Translations under genes and position numbers: made by a program | IMG/VR virus record: IMGVR_UViG_3300046517_000543 | Span: 1-23,411 of that record | DNA from: a virus | Strand: one strand, 5' to 3' | Length of the DNA: 23,411 bases | The notes under the pieces: model-generated | Told to the model about the DNA's origin: nothing | The model's database searches: none | Seen by the model: the letters and a program-made list of their open reading frames with translations, nothing else | Part shown: in pieces, positions 6,369 to 14,908 of the stretch | Position numbering within the stretch: the first letter of the stretch is position 1 | Layout of the letters: every line of letters starts with the position of its first letter

Positions 6369-9083
6369 ATGGCTGACATCCTCCGCATCAAGCGGCGACC
6401 GGTCGGCGGCGCCGCCGGGGCGCCCGCGGCTGGCACCATCGCGTCCGCCGAGATCGCCTTCAATGAACAGGACAATGTCCTGTATTACGGCAAGGGCGAC
6501 ACGGGCGCGGGCATCGCGACCTCGATCATTCCGATCGGCGGGCCGGGCGGGTTCCTGCCGCTGCCGGGCGGCACGCTGACCGGGGGCCTGAGTTTCGGCG
6601 CCCAGGTCGGCGCCACGAACAGCGATTTGTCAAAGCACCTCACGCTGCACACGGCTGGCTACGGGGTCTCCATCACCGCCAACCGGATCAACATCGTCTC
6701 TCCGGCTGGCGCGACGATATCGCATGTGCAGGGCGGCATTGACCGCCTGGCGGTGAACGCCACGGCGGTCACCAGCACGGTGCCGGTGGTGTTGCCGGGC
6801 AATCCCACGACGGCCCTCCAGGCCGCGCCGATGCAGTACGTCGACAGCAAGGTCGCGGCGACCGTGACGACGTGGAACACGCGCACGGGCGCGGTGACGC
6901 TGACCACCGCCGACATCACGGGCGCGGGCGGCGCGCCGCTGGCTTCTCCGGTCTTCACGGGCGTGCCAGCCGGGCCGACAGCGGCACCCGCCACCAGCAC
7001 GACGCAACTGGCCACCACGGCGTTCGTCACGGCGGCGGCGGCGGCGATCAACGTGGGCGTGACCACCTTCAATACCCGGGCTGGAGCGGTCACGCTGACG
7101 CTGCCGGATGTCACGGGTGTTGGCGGCGCGCCACTGGCGTCCCCCTCGTTCTCAGGCATCCCCGCGGCGCCCACGGCGGCGCCTGGCACCAACAACACCC
7201 AGCTCGCGACGACGGCTTTCGCGGCAGCCGCGGCGGCGGCGGTCAACATCGGTGTCGCGACGTTCAACACGCGGTCTGGCGCGGTCACGCTGGCCAAGGC
7301 GGATGTCGACGCGGCGGGTGGACCCTACCTGGCGCTGGCCGGCGGCACCGTCATCGGACCAACGACGCACACGGCGGCGCTGACGATGACCGGGGCGACC
7401 GACCTCACGCTGGCGCGCAACCCGACCGGCGCGATGATGGCGGTGCCGAAACAATACGTCGACGCGCGCATCCGGACGTTCAACGTGCGGCTCTACGGCG
7501 CCGTGGGCAACGGCATCGCGGACGACACCGCCGCCATCCAGGCCTGCATGACCGCCGCCGGGGTCGGCAACACGGTGTATTTCCCCGCCGGGACCTACTT
7601 TCTGTCCGCGACACTGCACGGTCAGGCGGGCCAGCACCTTGAGGGTGACGGGCCGAACTACACGACGCTGCACCGCACGGGAGACTACGGCGACACCATC
7701 GTATTCACGCAGGCGTGGGACGTGGCGATCCGCAACCTCTTTATCACGCACAGCACCATGTATGGCCTGACGGATACATCGTTGCCGAACCGGGTGACAT
7801 CCGTCAGTTCGCATATTCGTTTCGGCAATGCACAGGGCGTGGTGGTCGAGGATTGCTGGATATGGCGTATGCCATACCAGATCACCATCAATGATGGAGC
7901 GTTGGTCAAGATCCATCGGTGCAACATTCAGGGTTGCTGGGACCCCAACTACGTCGCCGCGCAAGAGGGGATCGCGGCGATCGACGTGGGCTACGCCGCA
8001 TACACGCAGATCGTTACCGTCGAGCATTGTTATTTCGGCGGCTCCGGCAATGGCCCCCGCCCGGTGTCATGGACCAGCGCCGACCGGGGCACGATAACGG
8101 TGAGCATGACCGCGATGTGCGGCAACCAGTACGGGGTCAGGGTTATCCAGTGCGAGGACTTCCTGTTCTCCAACAACTACGTCGGCGGCAATGTCTACGC
8201 GAACATCTACGGCCTGCTGGCGCCGGGTTCGGTCAACCTGGACTGGCGGATCACCGGTAATTTCATCGACGGCACCGGAGCCACCGGCACGATGATCCGG
8301 ATATTCAATCAGCAGGACGGCGATTTCGTTACCGCCATGACCATCGGCAACAACGTTTTCAATGGTGAACTGCAAACCATGAGCGCGATCGCCTTTCAGA
8401 ACATCACCGGGGGGATCGCCCCGGTGGTGAACAACTTCGCCATCACGGGCAACACTTTCTCCGCGACGGTCGGTTCCGCGATGATGCTGTATCATTGCAG
8501 AGGCGGCGTGATCTCGGGCAACTCGATCACCGGCTACAACGCGCGTCAGGTGACGCTGGGCGCCGATCTGGCGTTCTGCGCGGCGGTCTATTTCGCGGCC
8601 AATACGACGTTCGTTTACGCCAGCGGCAACATCGCGGGCGGGCTGACGAACACGACCCTCACGCCGAGTTATTGCTACAAGGACTTCTGGCTGACCGGCG
8701 CGCCGGGCACCAATTTCGCGATCAATAATCTGCTCAACGGCTGCGGCCAGTTCGGCAACGTCAGCGGCATGGTGAAGGAATACGTTGTCGAGGTCTTCGC
8801 GTCGGGCAACTACACCATGCGCGGCAACGAGGACATCATCATTATCAACAAGACCGTCAACGAAGGGACCCAGGTGCAGCTGCCGGCGGGTTTCGCGCCA
8901 ACCGGGTTTATCCCGCCGGGTTACACGGTCACCATCAAGGACGGCAAAGGCAACGCCAGCAGCTTTGGCATATTGCTGATCGGCGTTGTCGACGGTGTGA
9001 CCAACCCGATCATCGCGACCAACTACGGCTTCCGCAAGATCGTGTGGGACGGCAACACATGGAGCGTCATAGCGAGTTCGTAA
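6369..9083 (+). CDS. Tail spike with pectate-lyase-type beta-helix, probable depolymerase
   Basis: The product has 904 residues and starts seven bases after the previous stop. Residues 1-45 repeat the MAD-LRIKRR...NEQDNVLYYGKG adaptor of the preceding gene. Residues about 165-330 contain a 65-residue repeat (NTR-GAVTL ... GAPLASP-F-G-PA-PTA...QLATTAF), then LALAGG and VPKQYVD. At about residue 368 comes FNVRLYGAVGNGIADDTAAIQ followed by VYFPAGTYFLSATL, the signature start of the Pectate_lyase_3 fold. From there to about residue 800 runs a right-handed beta-helix pattern with repeated 'ISGNSITGYN'-like turns (GNTFSAT, SGNIAGG). The last 100 residues (YTVTIKDGKGNASSFGI ... IVWDGNTWSVIA) match a common C-terminal spike domain. 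I infer binding to and cleavage of a host surface polysaccharide; the active-site residues cannot be assigned from sequence alone. Confidence 0.9.
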   Translation: MADILRIKRRPVGGAAGAPAAGTIASAEIAFNEQDNVLYYGKGDTGAGIATSIIPIGGPGGFLPLPGGTLTGGLSFGAQVGATNSDLSKHLTLHTAGYGVSITANRINIVSPAGATISHVQGGIDRLAVNATAVTSTVPVVLPGNPTTALQAAPMQYVDSKVAATVTTWNTRTGAVTLTTADITGAGGAPLASPVFTGVPAGPTAAPATSTTQLATTAFVTAAAAAINVGVTTFNTRAGAVTLTLPDVTGVGGAPLASPSFSGIPAAPTAAPGTNNTQLATTAFAAAAAAAVNIGVATFNTRSGAVTLAKADVDAAGGPYLALAGGTVIGPTTHTAALTMTGATDLTLARNPTGAMMAVPKQYVDARIRTFNVRLYGAVGNGIADDTAAIQACMTAAGVGNTVYFPAGTYFLSATLHGQAGQHLEGDGPNYTTLHRTGDYGDTIVFTQAWDVAIRNLFITHSTMYGLTDTSLPNRVTSVSSHIRFGNAQGVVVEDCWIWRMPYQITINDGALVKIHRCNIQGCWDPNYVAAQEGIAAIDVGYAAYTQIVTVEHCYFGGSGNGPRPVSWTSADRGTITVSMTAMCGNQYGVRVIQCEDFLFSNNYVGGNVYANIYGLLAPGSVNLDWRITGNFIDGTGATGTMIRIFNQQDGDFVTAMTIGNNVFNGELQTMSAIAFQNITGGIAPVVNNFAITGNTFSATVGSAMMLYHCRGGVISGNSITGYNARQVTLGADLAFCAAVYFAANTTFVYASGNIAGGLTNTTLTPSYCYKDFWLTGAPGTNFAINNLLNGCGQFGNVSGMVKEYVVEVFASGNYTMRGNEDIIIINKTVNEGTQVQLPAGFAPTGFIPPGYTVTIKDGKGNASSFGILLIGVVDGVTNPIIATNYGFRKIVWDGNTWSVIASS
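6864..7340 (+). repeat. 195-bp in-frame tandem repeat in the tail spike shaft
   Basis: Units begin at 6864, 7059 and 7254, exactly 195 bases (65 codons) apart. Each starts with V-T/A-T-W/F-NTR-GAVTL, followed by GAPLASP-FTG, a Pro/Ala-rich link, TQLATTAF and an Ala run. The third copy is partial and passes into an LALAGG fibre module near 7330. The alanine runs are GCG-rich. The repeat lies between the adaptor and the beta-helix, so it probably sets the length of the spike shaft. Confidence 0.8.
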
Positions 9084-9084
9084 C

Positions 9085-9090
9085 AAGGAG
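9085..9090 (+). promoter_or_regulatory. Ribosome binding site deciding a GTG start
   Basis: AAGGAG at 9085-9090 lies six bases before GTG 9097. An ATG at 9095 is directly followed by TGA and would encode only methionine, so the GTG one codon-overlap later is the productive start. The ATG-TGA minigene may compete for ribosomes and lower yield; that is inference. Confidence 0.65.
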
Positions 9091-9096
9091 ACAAAT

Positions 9097-9318
9097 GTGA
9101 GTGGAACACAAATCGATGTCACGTCGCTGATGGCGATGGTGACGCTGCCCATCGCGCGATGGAATCAGATACTCGAAGTGCTGGGCACGCAGCCCTGGCG
9201 TGAGGTCAACCCGCTGATCGTGGATGTGCATCGCCAGATCCAGGACGCCGTCAACGCGCAGTCGGGGCCACAGACACCGGTCGAGAGCCGCCTGAAACAG
9301 GTCAATCCCTCGACGTGA
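9097..9318 (+). CDS. 73-aa small protein between spike and nozzle-like genes
   Basis: The start is GTG at 9097, chosen because of AAGGAG six bases upstream and because the nearby ATG 9095 runs straight into TGA. The product has 73 residues with a probable amphipathic helix, PIARWNQILEVLGTQPWREVNPLIVDVHRQI, through the middle, and no membrane segment. I recall short proteins with a comparable 'P-WN-IL--L---P--EV--LI--I' pattern near tail genes of other short-tailed phages, all without known function. The next gene starts inside its stop codon (GTGA), so the pair is translationally coupled and this protein may act with the nozzle-like protein. It could be a small assembly factor or a minor virion component. 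Confidence 0.72.
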   Translation: MSGTQIDVTSLMAMVTLPIARWNQILEVLGTQPWREVNPLIVDVHRQIQDAVNAQSGPQTPVESRLKQVNPST

Positions 9319-11492
9319 GCGCCGCCGCGCAACGCACCGCCTGGGCCAAAGTACAGTATGGCCAGACGCAGCTTGGCGGGGTCGCGGTGCAGGGCGCGTT
9401 TCAGCCCGGGGGCCTCGATCTGGTCACGCCGACGCTGCGGCTGGCCCCGGGTGTGTTGCGCGATGTCATCAATTTTGAGTGCGCGCAGAATGGCGGCTAC
9501 CGCCGGATCGACGGCTACGAGCGGTACGATGGTCAGTTCCCGCCATCGAGCGCGACCTTCAGCCTCGTGCAACTGAGCGGCGGCGTCGGCACCACGGACT
9601 TCACCGACGATTTCGACACTGACTTCCGGGTGCGCGCGTTCCTCAACACCACGCCGCCGATCGGCTCGACGGTGAGCCAGGACGTGACCGGCGCCACGGG
9701 GGTGGTGGTGGCGATCGTGGTCACGCCGCAGCCCTACCTGGTGCTGACCCGGATCACCGGGGCGTTCGATGAGCAAAGCGCCGTGCGAACGGTGCCCGGC
9801 GGGGTCTACATCGGTCAGGCGGTGCCCCTGACGGTCGCGCTGACGCTCAAAGAGGCCGCAGTCTACAAGGCAGCCGCGGCTGACGCCTACCGGGTGTTGA
9901 TCCATGAGGTGCCCGGCTCCGGCCCGGTGCGCGGCGTGGTCGGCATGGTGTTCGACGGCGTCGACCAGGTGTTCGCTTTCCGCGATAACGTCTCCGCGAC
10001 CGCCGCTGGCCTCTGGAAGGCGACTCCTGGCGGCTGGACGGCGGTGCCGTTCGGCAGCCTCGTCTCGTTCACACTCGGCCAGGGCGGCGCCCCACCGCCC
10101 GAGGGCGCCATCCTGACGCAGGGTGGCGTGACCGCCACGCTTCAGCGGGTGATGTGGCAGAGCGGCACCTGGACCGGCACGGCGGTGGGCGATTTCGTGG
10201 TCACCGACGCGAGCGGCGCGTTCCTGACCGGTACGGCGACGGTGGCCGGCGGTTACACCGTCACCCTGACCGGCCCGCAGGCGCCGATCGCACCGTTGCC
10301 GGGCGGGCGTTACGAGTTCGCCAAGACGAATTTCAGCGGTCAGGTGACCACGCGGCGGATCTACGGCTGCGATGGCGTGAACCCGGCGTTTGAATTCGAC
10401 GGCGTGACCTATGCGCCGATTAAAACCGGCGCCGTTCCCGACCAGCCATCGCATGTCACCTCTCACAAGAACTACCTGTTCCTGGCGCAGGGTTCCTCAA
10501 TCATGTTTTGCGCCGCCGGGCTGCCGTTCCGGTGGTCGGCGGTCGACGGCGGCGGGGAAATCGCGACCGGGGACGTGGTCAACGGCATGCTGACGCTGCC
10601 GGGCGACCAGACCTCGGCGGCGCTCGCCGTGCTGCTGCGCGGATCGTTCTCGGTGCTGTATGGGACCAATCCGACCGACTTCAATTTCGTCAGTTTCAGC
10701 ACCGGAGTGGGCGCGCAGAAGTATTCTGTGCAAAATATGTTCGATTTGTTCATTATGGACGATCTCGGCGTGATCGCGCTGAAAACCACGCTGAATTTCG
10801 GCAATTTCGAGCCTGCGACGCTGACCAAGAACATTCTGCCGTTCATCCAGCGTCAGCGCGGGCATTTGCTGGCGTCCTCGGTCAATCGGGAGAAAAGCCA
10901 GTATCGGCTGTATTTCGCGGATGGGTATGCGCTGTATGTTTCGGTGCTGAACCAGGAATACCTCGGCGCCACGCTGATCCGGTATTCGCACGCGATATTC
11001 TGCACCGACACGACCAACCAGACGACCCAGGTCGAGGCGACCTACGCGGGCGGCACGGACGGCTATGTCTACCACCTCGATATCGGCACGAGCCTGGACT
11101 TCGATCCGATCGACGCGCATTTCACGACCATCTGGGACGTGCAACGGTCGCCGCGCGTGTTGAAGCGGTATCGCGCCCTGTCGATTGAATTCCAGGGCGC
11201 CGGCTACGCCGAGACGCGGTTCGGCTACCAGCTTGGCTATGGCAGTTCTCAGATCGCGCAACTTCCGGACATCGACGCGATACTAAGGCTGACCGGCATC
11301 TCGGTTTGGGACACGTTCATATGGGACAACTTTATCTGGGATGGGGCGGACCTTCTGCCGACTGACCTCGACCTTACGGGCACGGCGGAAAACATCCGCT
11401 TCCAGGTCTCCTCCGGAACGAATTACATAGAGCCATACACGGTGAATTCGTTCATTTATCATTACAGCATGAGAAGGGGTCTGCGGGTGTGA
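9315..11492 (+). CDS. Tail nozzle / stabilisation-like structural protein
   Basis: The product has 725 residues and starts at GTG 9315 in a GTGA overlap. The N-terminal region has PGGLDLVTPTLRLAPGVL and then NGGYRRIDGYERYDG (about residues 31-73), which I recognise from a conserved structural protein of short-tailed phages. The middle and C-terminal parts show repeated beta-blade-like stretches: RRIYGCDGVNPAFEFDGVTY, HKNYLFLAQGSSIMF, VLLRGSFSVLYGTN, DDLGVIALKT and YRLYFADGYALYVSV. A repeated WDTFIWDNFIWDGA segment lies near residues 608-621. This pattern fits a beta-propeller-like nozzle protein of the T7 gp12 or P22 gp10 kind at the tip of the short tail; the family assignment is inference. 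Its place between two fibre genes fits a platform for fibre attachment. Confidence 0.78.
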   Translation: MSAAAQRTAWAKVQYGQTQLGGVAVQGAFQPGGLDLVTPTLRLAPGVLRDVINFECAQNGGYRRIDGYERYDGQFPPSSATFSLVQLSGGVGTTDFTDDFDTDFRVRAFLNTTPPIGSTVSQDVTGATGVVVAIVVTPQPYLVLTRITGAFDEQSAVRTVPGGVYIGQAVPLTVALTLKEAAVYKAAAADAYRVLIHEVPGSGPVRGVVGMVFDGVDQVFAFRDNVSATAAGLWKATPGGWTAVPFGSLVSFTLGQGGAPPPEGAILTQGGVTATLQRVMWQSGTWTGTAVGDFVVTDASGAFLTGTATVAGGYTVTLTGPQAPIAPLPGGRYEFAKTNFSGQVTTRRIYGCDGVNPAFEFDGVTYAPIKTGAVPDQPSHVTSHKNYLFLAQGSSIMFCAAGLPFRWSAVDGGGEIATGDVVNGMLTLPGDQTSAALAVLLRGSFSVLYGTNPTDFNFVSFSTGVGAQKYSVQNMFDLFIMDDLGVIALKTTLNFGNFEPATLTKNILPFIQRQRGHLLASSVNREKSQYRLYFADGYALYVSVLNQEYLGATLIRYSHAIFCTDTTNQTTQVEATYAGGTDGYVYHLDIGTSLDFDPIDAHFTTIWDVQRSPRVLKRYRALSIEFQGAGYAETRFGYQLGYGSSQIAQLPDIDAILRLTGISVWDTFIWDNFIWDGADLLPTDLDLTGTAENIRFQVSSGTNYIEPYTVNSFIYHYSMRRGLRV

Positions 11493-13114
11493 GCAACGTC
11501 TTTTACGTGCCGACCGGCAACCCCGGCACCGCCACCCCGGGCGCGTCGGCTCCGATCCGGGCTGAATTCCAACTTATCGCCGCGGCGTTCGACCTGTTGC
11601 CCGCGCTGGCTGGCGGTCCTGGGCGCGCGGTGATCGTGAACGATTCCGGCACGGCGCTGACGCTGACCGATGGGCAACTGTCGATCGACGGCGGGCTGTC
11701 GATGTTCGGTGCGTTCTCAACGACGTTTGTTTCAGGCGCCAACACGAACCTTTTGCTGCCGCTCGCGGACGGCACGCTGATGACATTCGACGGCGGCGTG
11801 ATGACCGGGGACCTGACGCTGCGCGGCGACCCAACCACGGATTTCATGGCCGCGACCAGGCATTATGTCGACACCAAAGCGCCGCTGGGTGGCCCCTATC
11901 TGCCTCTCGCCGGGGGCGTCCTCTCGGGCGCGCTATCAGTGGCCAGCCCTGGCGTGACCTACACGGGCGTCGGACCAGGCCATGCCATGGCGTTCGGGTG
12001 GGATGGGTCCGCCGTGCAGGCCTATCACGACGGCACCTCGGTCGGCGCGCTCGCCACCCAGGTTTATGTCGGGACCCAGTTAAACGGGTTCCTGCCCCTC
12101 GTCGGCGGCATTCTCACGGGACCGCTGACGGGGACCACGGTCACCGCCACCAGCTTCACGGCGCGCGGCAGCGGCAACACGGGGCGGGTGTTGTTCACCG
12201 ACACGGCTGGCGCGGCTGACGCCAAGACGTATGACTTCGTGTCGAACGCGGGGTCGTTCTCAGGTCGGATCGTCAACGACGCCAACACCGTGCAGACCAA
12301 CTGGCTGACGGTCGCGCGGGCCGGCATGACGATCAACAGCGTGGGCCTGACGGCGACGGAGATCGATCTCAACGGCCAGGCGAAAATCACCGGCATCCTG
12401 ACGGTCAACGCCAACGCGACGATCAACGGGAATATCTCGATCACCGGCACGGTGACCGGCGCCGGGGTGATCAGCGGCAACTCGATGACAACCGGCTCGC
12501 TCGACGCCAGCGGCACGGTCACCGGCAACTTCGTCCACGGCACGACCTCGGTTCAGGTCGGCGCCTCGGGCGGCGTCTTCCAGATGTATGAGAACGGCAC
12601 CACGAACCGCCGGCACGCCTACGACAACACCTCATTCTGGGACTACCAGGTCGCCAACCACACGCTGCAATGGTTTCCGGAGGCGGCGGGAACCGGCGCG
12701 TTCATCGCGTTCCCGTTCACCGGGGCGGGCAGCATCGGCACCAATTTCCTCGGACCCTGGCAGGGTAACGGGGCGTATATCCCGGCTTCTGACGAACGCA
12801 TGAAAACCGACATCGCGCCGGCCACCGAGGGCCTCGCCGAGGTGCTGGCGATCGAGCCGATCCGGTTCCGCAGGCTCAGTTATGACGGCCTGCCGCACGA
12901 GCGGGTCGAGATTGGCTTCTCGGCGCAACAGCTTCAGACGGCCATCCCCGAGGCGGTGGTGCCGATCGGCACGCCGCACGCCGAGGGGCCGGGTTCGCTG
13001 GCCAGCGACGATCCGATACTTGGAATCAATATCGATCCGATCGTCGCCGCAATTTGTAACGCGATGAAAACAGTCGACGCGCGACTGGCCGCGCTTGAAG
13101 GGAAGGCCGGCTGA
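11489..13114 (+). CDS. Tail fibre protein with C-terminal S74 intramolecular chaperone
   Basis: The product has 541 residues and starts at GTG 11489 in a GTGA overlap. The N-terminus (VFYVPTGNPGTATPGASAPI) differs from the MAD-LRIKRR adaptor of the other long fibres. Residues about 92-150 hold the GGVMTGDLTL...ATRHYVDTKAPLGGPYLPLAGG fibre module, followed by a Thr/Gly-rich beta shaft. The C-terminus is a Peptidase_S74 domain: SDERMKTDI, then PIRFRRLSY, IGFSAQQLQTAIPEAV and a closing coiled helix (PIVAAICNAMKTVDARLAALE). Ser434 and Lys439 have the five-residue spacing of the known Ser-Lys dyad of endosialidase-type chaperones, so self-cleavage just before Ser434 is expected. That would release about 108 residues and leave a 433-residue mature fibre. 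The chaperone trimerises and folds the shaft. Confidence 0.92.
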   Translation: MSNVFYVPTGNPGTATPGASAPIRAEFQLIAAAFDLLPALAGGPGRAVIVNDSGTALTLTDGQLSIDGGLSMFGAFSTTFVSGANTNLLLPLADGTLMTFDGGVMTGDLTLRGDPTTDFMAATRHYVDTKAPLGGPYLPLAGGVLSGALSVASPGVTYTGVGPGHAMAFGWDGSAVQAYHDGTSVGALATQVYVGTQLNGFLPLVGGILTGPLTGTTVTATSFTARGSGNTGRVLFTDTAGAADAKTYDFVSNAGSFSGRIVNDANTVQTNWLTVARAGMTINSVGLTATEIDLNGQAKITGILTVNANATINGNISITGTVTGAGVISGNSMTTGSLDASGTVTGNFVHGTTSVQVGASGGVFQMYENGTTNRRHAYDNTSFWDYQVANHTLQWFPEAAGTGAFIAFPFTGAGSIGTNFLGPWQGNGAYIPASDERMKTDIAPATEGLAEVLAIEPIRFRRLSYDGLPHERVEIGFSAQQLQTAIPEAVVPIGTPHAEGPGSLASDDPILGINIDPIVAAICNAMKTVDARLAALEGKAG

Positions 13115-14514
13115 TGTCCGCTTCACTTTCCCCCGGCGTTAATGTCCCCACGGCGCCTCCGGTGATCCCCCCCATCCCCGGCACGGCGCCAGCCACCACG
13201 CCGCCCGCGAACGGCCTGATCAACAGCGCGCCACAGACGACGCCGACGCCCGCGACACCGCCAAACACCGCTCCGGTGGCGGCGCCCGGCGCCACGCCGA
13301 CGCCGACGACGCCCCCTCCGGCCACGCCGCCCGTCACACCGGACCCGAACGCGCCGAACGCGTTCCAGGTCACGCCGGATCAGACGGTCAGCCACCAGAT
13401 AGGCAACATCATCGCTTCCGGCTCGCCGCTCATGCAGCAAGCCGAGGCGAACGCCCGCAACCTGATGCAGCAACGCGGGCTGATCAATTCGTCGCAGGCG
13501 ATAACCGCCGGCCAGAGCGCGCTCTACAGCGCGGCCACGCCGATCGCCGCCGCCGACGCCGCGACCTACGCCAAGGCGGCGACGGACACCACCGCGGCTC
13601 AGAACACGGCGAAATTGCAGGCGCAACAGATCGCCGGCCAGACCGGCATCGCGCAGATACAGACGCAGTCCCAAAAGGACATCGCGAACATCCAGTCCAA
13701 CACGTCACTGACCGTGCAGGACAAAATCAGTCAGACCAGCCAGCAGATCGCCAAGATCCAGTCCGACACCAGCCTGACGAACCAGGAGAAGCAGGACGCG
13801 ACCACGCTGGCCGCGCAGAATATCCAGACAAATGCCTCGCTCGCCCTTGGGCAACTCAGCGCCAACACGCAACTGTCGTTGCAGGATAAGGCCTCGCAGG
13901 CGGCGCAGATCCTCGCCACGCTGAACAACACGAGCCAACAGCGGATCGCCCAGATCCAGGCTGACACGTCACTAAGCGTGGCCGACAAGCAGACCTTGTC
14001 GGCGCAGATCATCGCGCAAGGCAACAACTCGGCCACGCTCCAGGCCCAGTTGTTGGTCAACCGCGGCGCGCTCGACAACATCGCGGCCAATTCGCAGGCG
14101 CAACAACGCATCACGCAGATCCAGGAGGACAATAAGCGCGTGCTGCAAAACTCCGCCGGGGCGCAGGCGCTTTACACGCAGGCCCTGCAAAACATGCAGC
14201 AGTTCATGATCAGTCCGAACTTAAATACCGATCAGCAGGCGACGGCGCTGAACAACACCATGGACACCCTCAACGAGGGTCTGAAGATGTTCGACCATAT
14301 CGACACCAACACGAACATCAACTCGGTGCTGCGGTTTGGCAATCCGTCTTTATCGGCTCCGAGCGCGACGGGACCGCCGTCGAACCTGGGTAACCAGGTG
14401 CAGCAAGGTCCGCCGGGTTCGACCGCGACCCCGGCGTCAGGATCTCCGACGTTCAGCACCGGCACCGCGGATAACCCGACCAATACCAATCCAGGCGGCG
14501 GGGGCGGTCAGTGA
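13114..14514 (+). CDS. Pro/Thr-rich, Gln-rich coiled-coil internal virion protein candidate
   Basis: The product has 466 residues and starts at ATG 13114 sharing one base with the previous stop (TGATG). Residues about 10-80 are a disordered Pro/Thr/Ala tract. Residues 105-150 hold a motif I recall from internal proteins of short-tailed phages: LMQQRGLINSSQAITAGQ and then AATPIAAADAATY. Residues 190-300 contain imperfect coiled-coil repeats built on IA-IQ-DTSL---K, rich in Gln, Ala, Ser and Thr. A low-complexity Gly/Pro tail closes the protein. There is no signal peptide or membrane helix. Its place before a membrane-segment protein and a transglycosylase suggests a DNA-ejection component that lines or links the trans-envelope channel; that role is inference. 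Confidence 0.78.
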   Translation: MSASLSPGVNVPTAPPVIPPIPGTAPATTPPANGLINSAPQTTPTPATPPNTAPVAAPGATPTPTTPPPATPPVTPDPNAPNAFQVTPDQTVSHQIGNIIASGSPLMQQAEANARNLMQQRGLINSSQAITAGQSALYSAATPIAAADAATYAKAATDTTAAQNTAKLQAQQIAGQTGIAQIQTQSQKDIANIQSNTSLTVQDKISQTSQQIAKIQSDTSLTNQEKQDATTLAAQNIQTNASLALGQLSANTQLSLQDKASQAAQILATLNNTSQQRIAQIQADTSLSVADKQTLSAQIIAQGNNSATLQAQLLVNRGALDNIAANSQAQQRITQIQEDNKRVLQNSAGAQALYTQALQNMQQFMISPNLNTDQQATALNNTMDTLNEGLKMFDHIDTNTNINSVLRFGNPSLSAPSATGPPSNLGNQVQQGPPGSTATPASGSPTFSTGTADNPTNTNPGGGGGQ

Positions 14515-14885
14515 CGCTGATGGACCGCATCTGGGAGGTCGTCGGGCCAACGATCTACCTCACGCGCGAGCATTACGATCGCTGTTGGCGGGGCTGGACG
14601 ATCGAGGGTTACGAGCGCGGCGGCGAACTGGTCGGGGCCACGCTGGTCAACGGGCCAGAGTTCCATTTCGTGCTGTTTAACCCGGACAAGCCGATCACCC
14701 TGACCGATGTCCGCCACTGCCTCGCCCCGGTCCTCGCGGCCCACGGGCACGTCATCACGCGCACGCCGCACCACGACACGCGACAGCACAGATTCAATCG
14801 CCTGGCTGGCTTTCGGCAAATCGGCGGCGATGAATTCAGCGTGATTTATCGCATGGAGGCGGCGGGGTCGCGGTGGCTTCGCTGA
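14511..14885 (+). CDS. GNAT acetyltransferase-like phage protein
   Basis: The product has 124 residues if it starts at GTG 14511, which overlaps the previous stop as GTGA; ATG 14520 would give MDRIWEVV and 121 residues and is equally possible. The pattern suits a small acetyltransferase-like fold: an N-terminal helix (YDRCWRGWTIEGY), two strands (ELVGATLV, EFHFVLFN), a helix (DVRHCLAPVLAAHG), a strand (VITRTP), then DTRQHRFNRLAGFRQIGGDEF and a last strand (VIYRMEA). The N-R-L-A-G-F-R-Q-I-G element resembles the late GNAT helix-strand turn. The usual acetyl-CoA pyrophosphate loop is not obvious, so it may be structural rather than catalytic. T7 places a similar small protein, gp13, beside its ejection proteins. 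Family assignment is tentative. Confidence 0.72.
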   Translation: MTLMDRIWEVVGPTIYLTREHYDRCWRGWTIEGYERGGELVGATLVNGPEFHFVLFNPDKPITLTDVRHCLAPVLAAHGHVITRTPHHDTRQHRFNRLAGFRQIGGDEFSVIYRMEAAGSRWLR

Positions 14886-14908
14886 TCCACTCCGAGGGGA
14901 AAACCTAA

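Noticed and set aside
11489-13114. Diversity-generating retroelement target in a fibre gene
   Set aside because: No reverse transcriptase gene or template repeat is in the window, and no fibre end shows an adenine-rich variable repeat.
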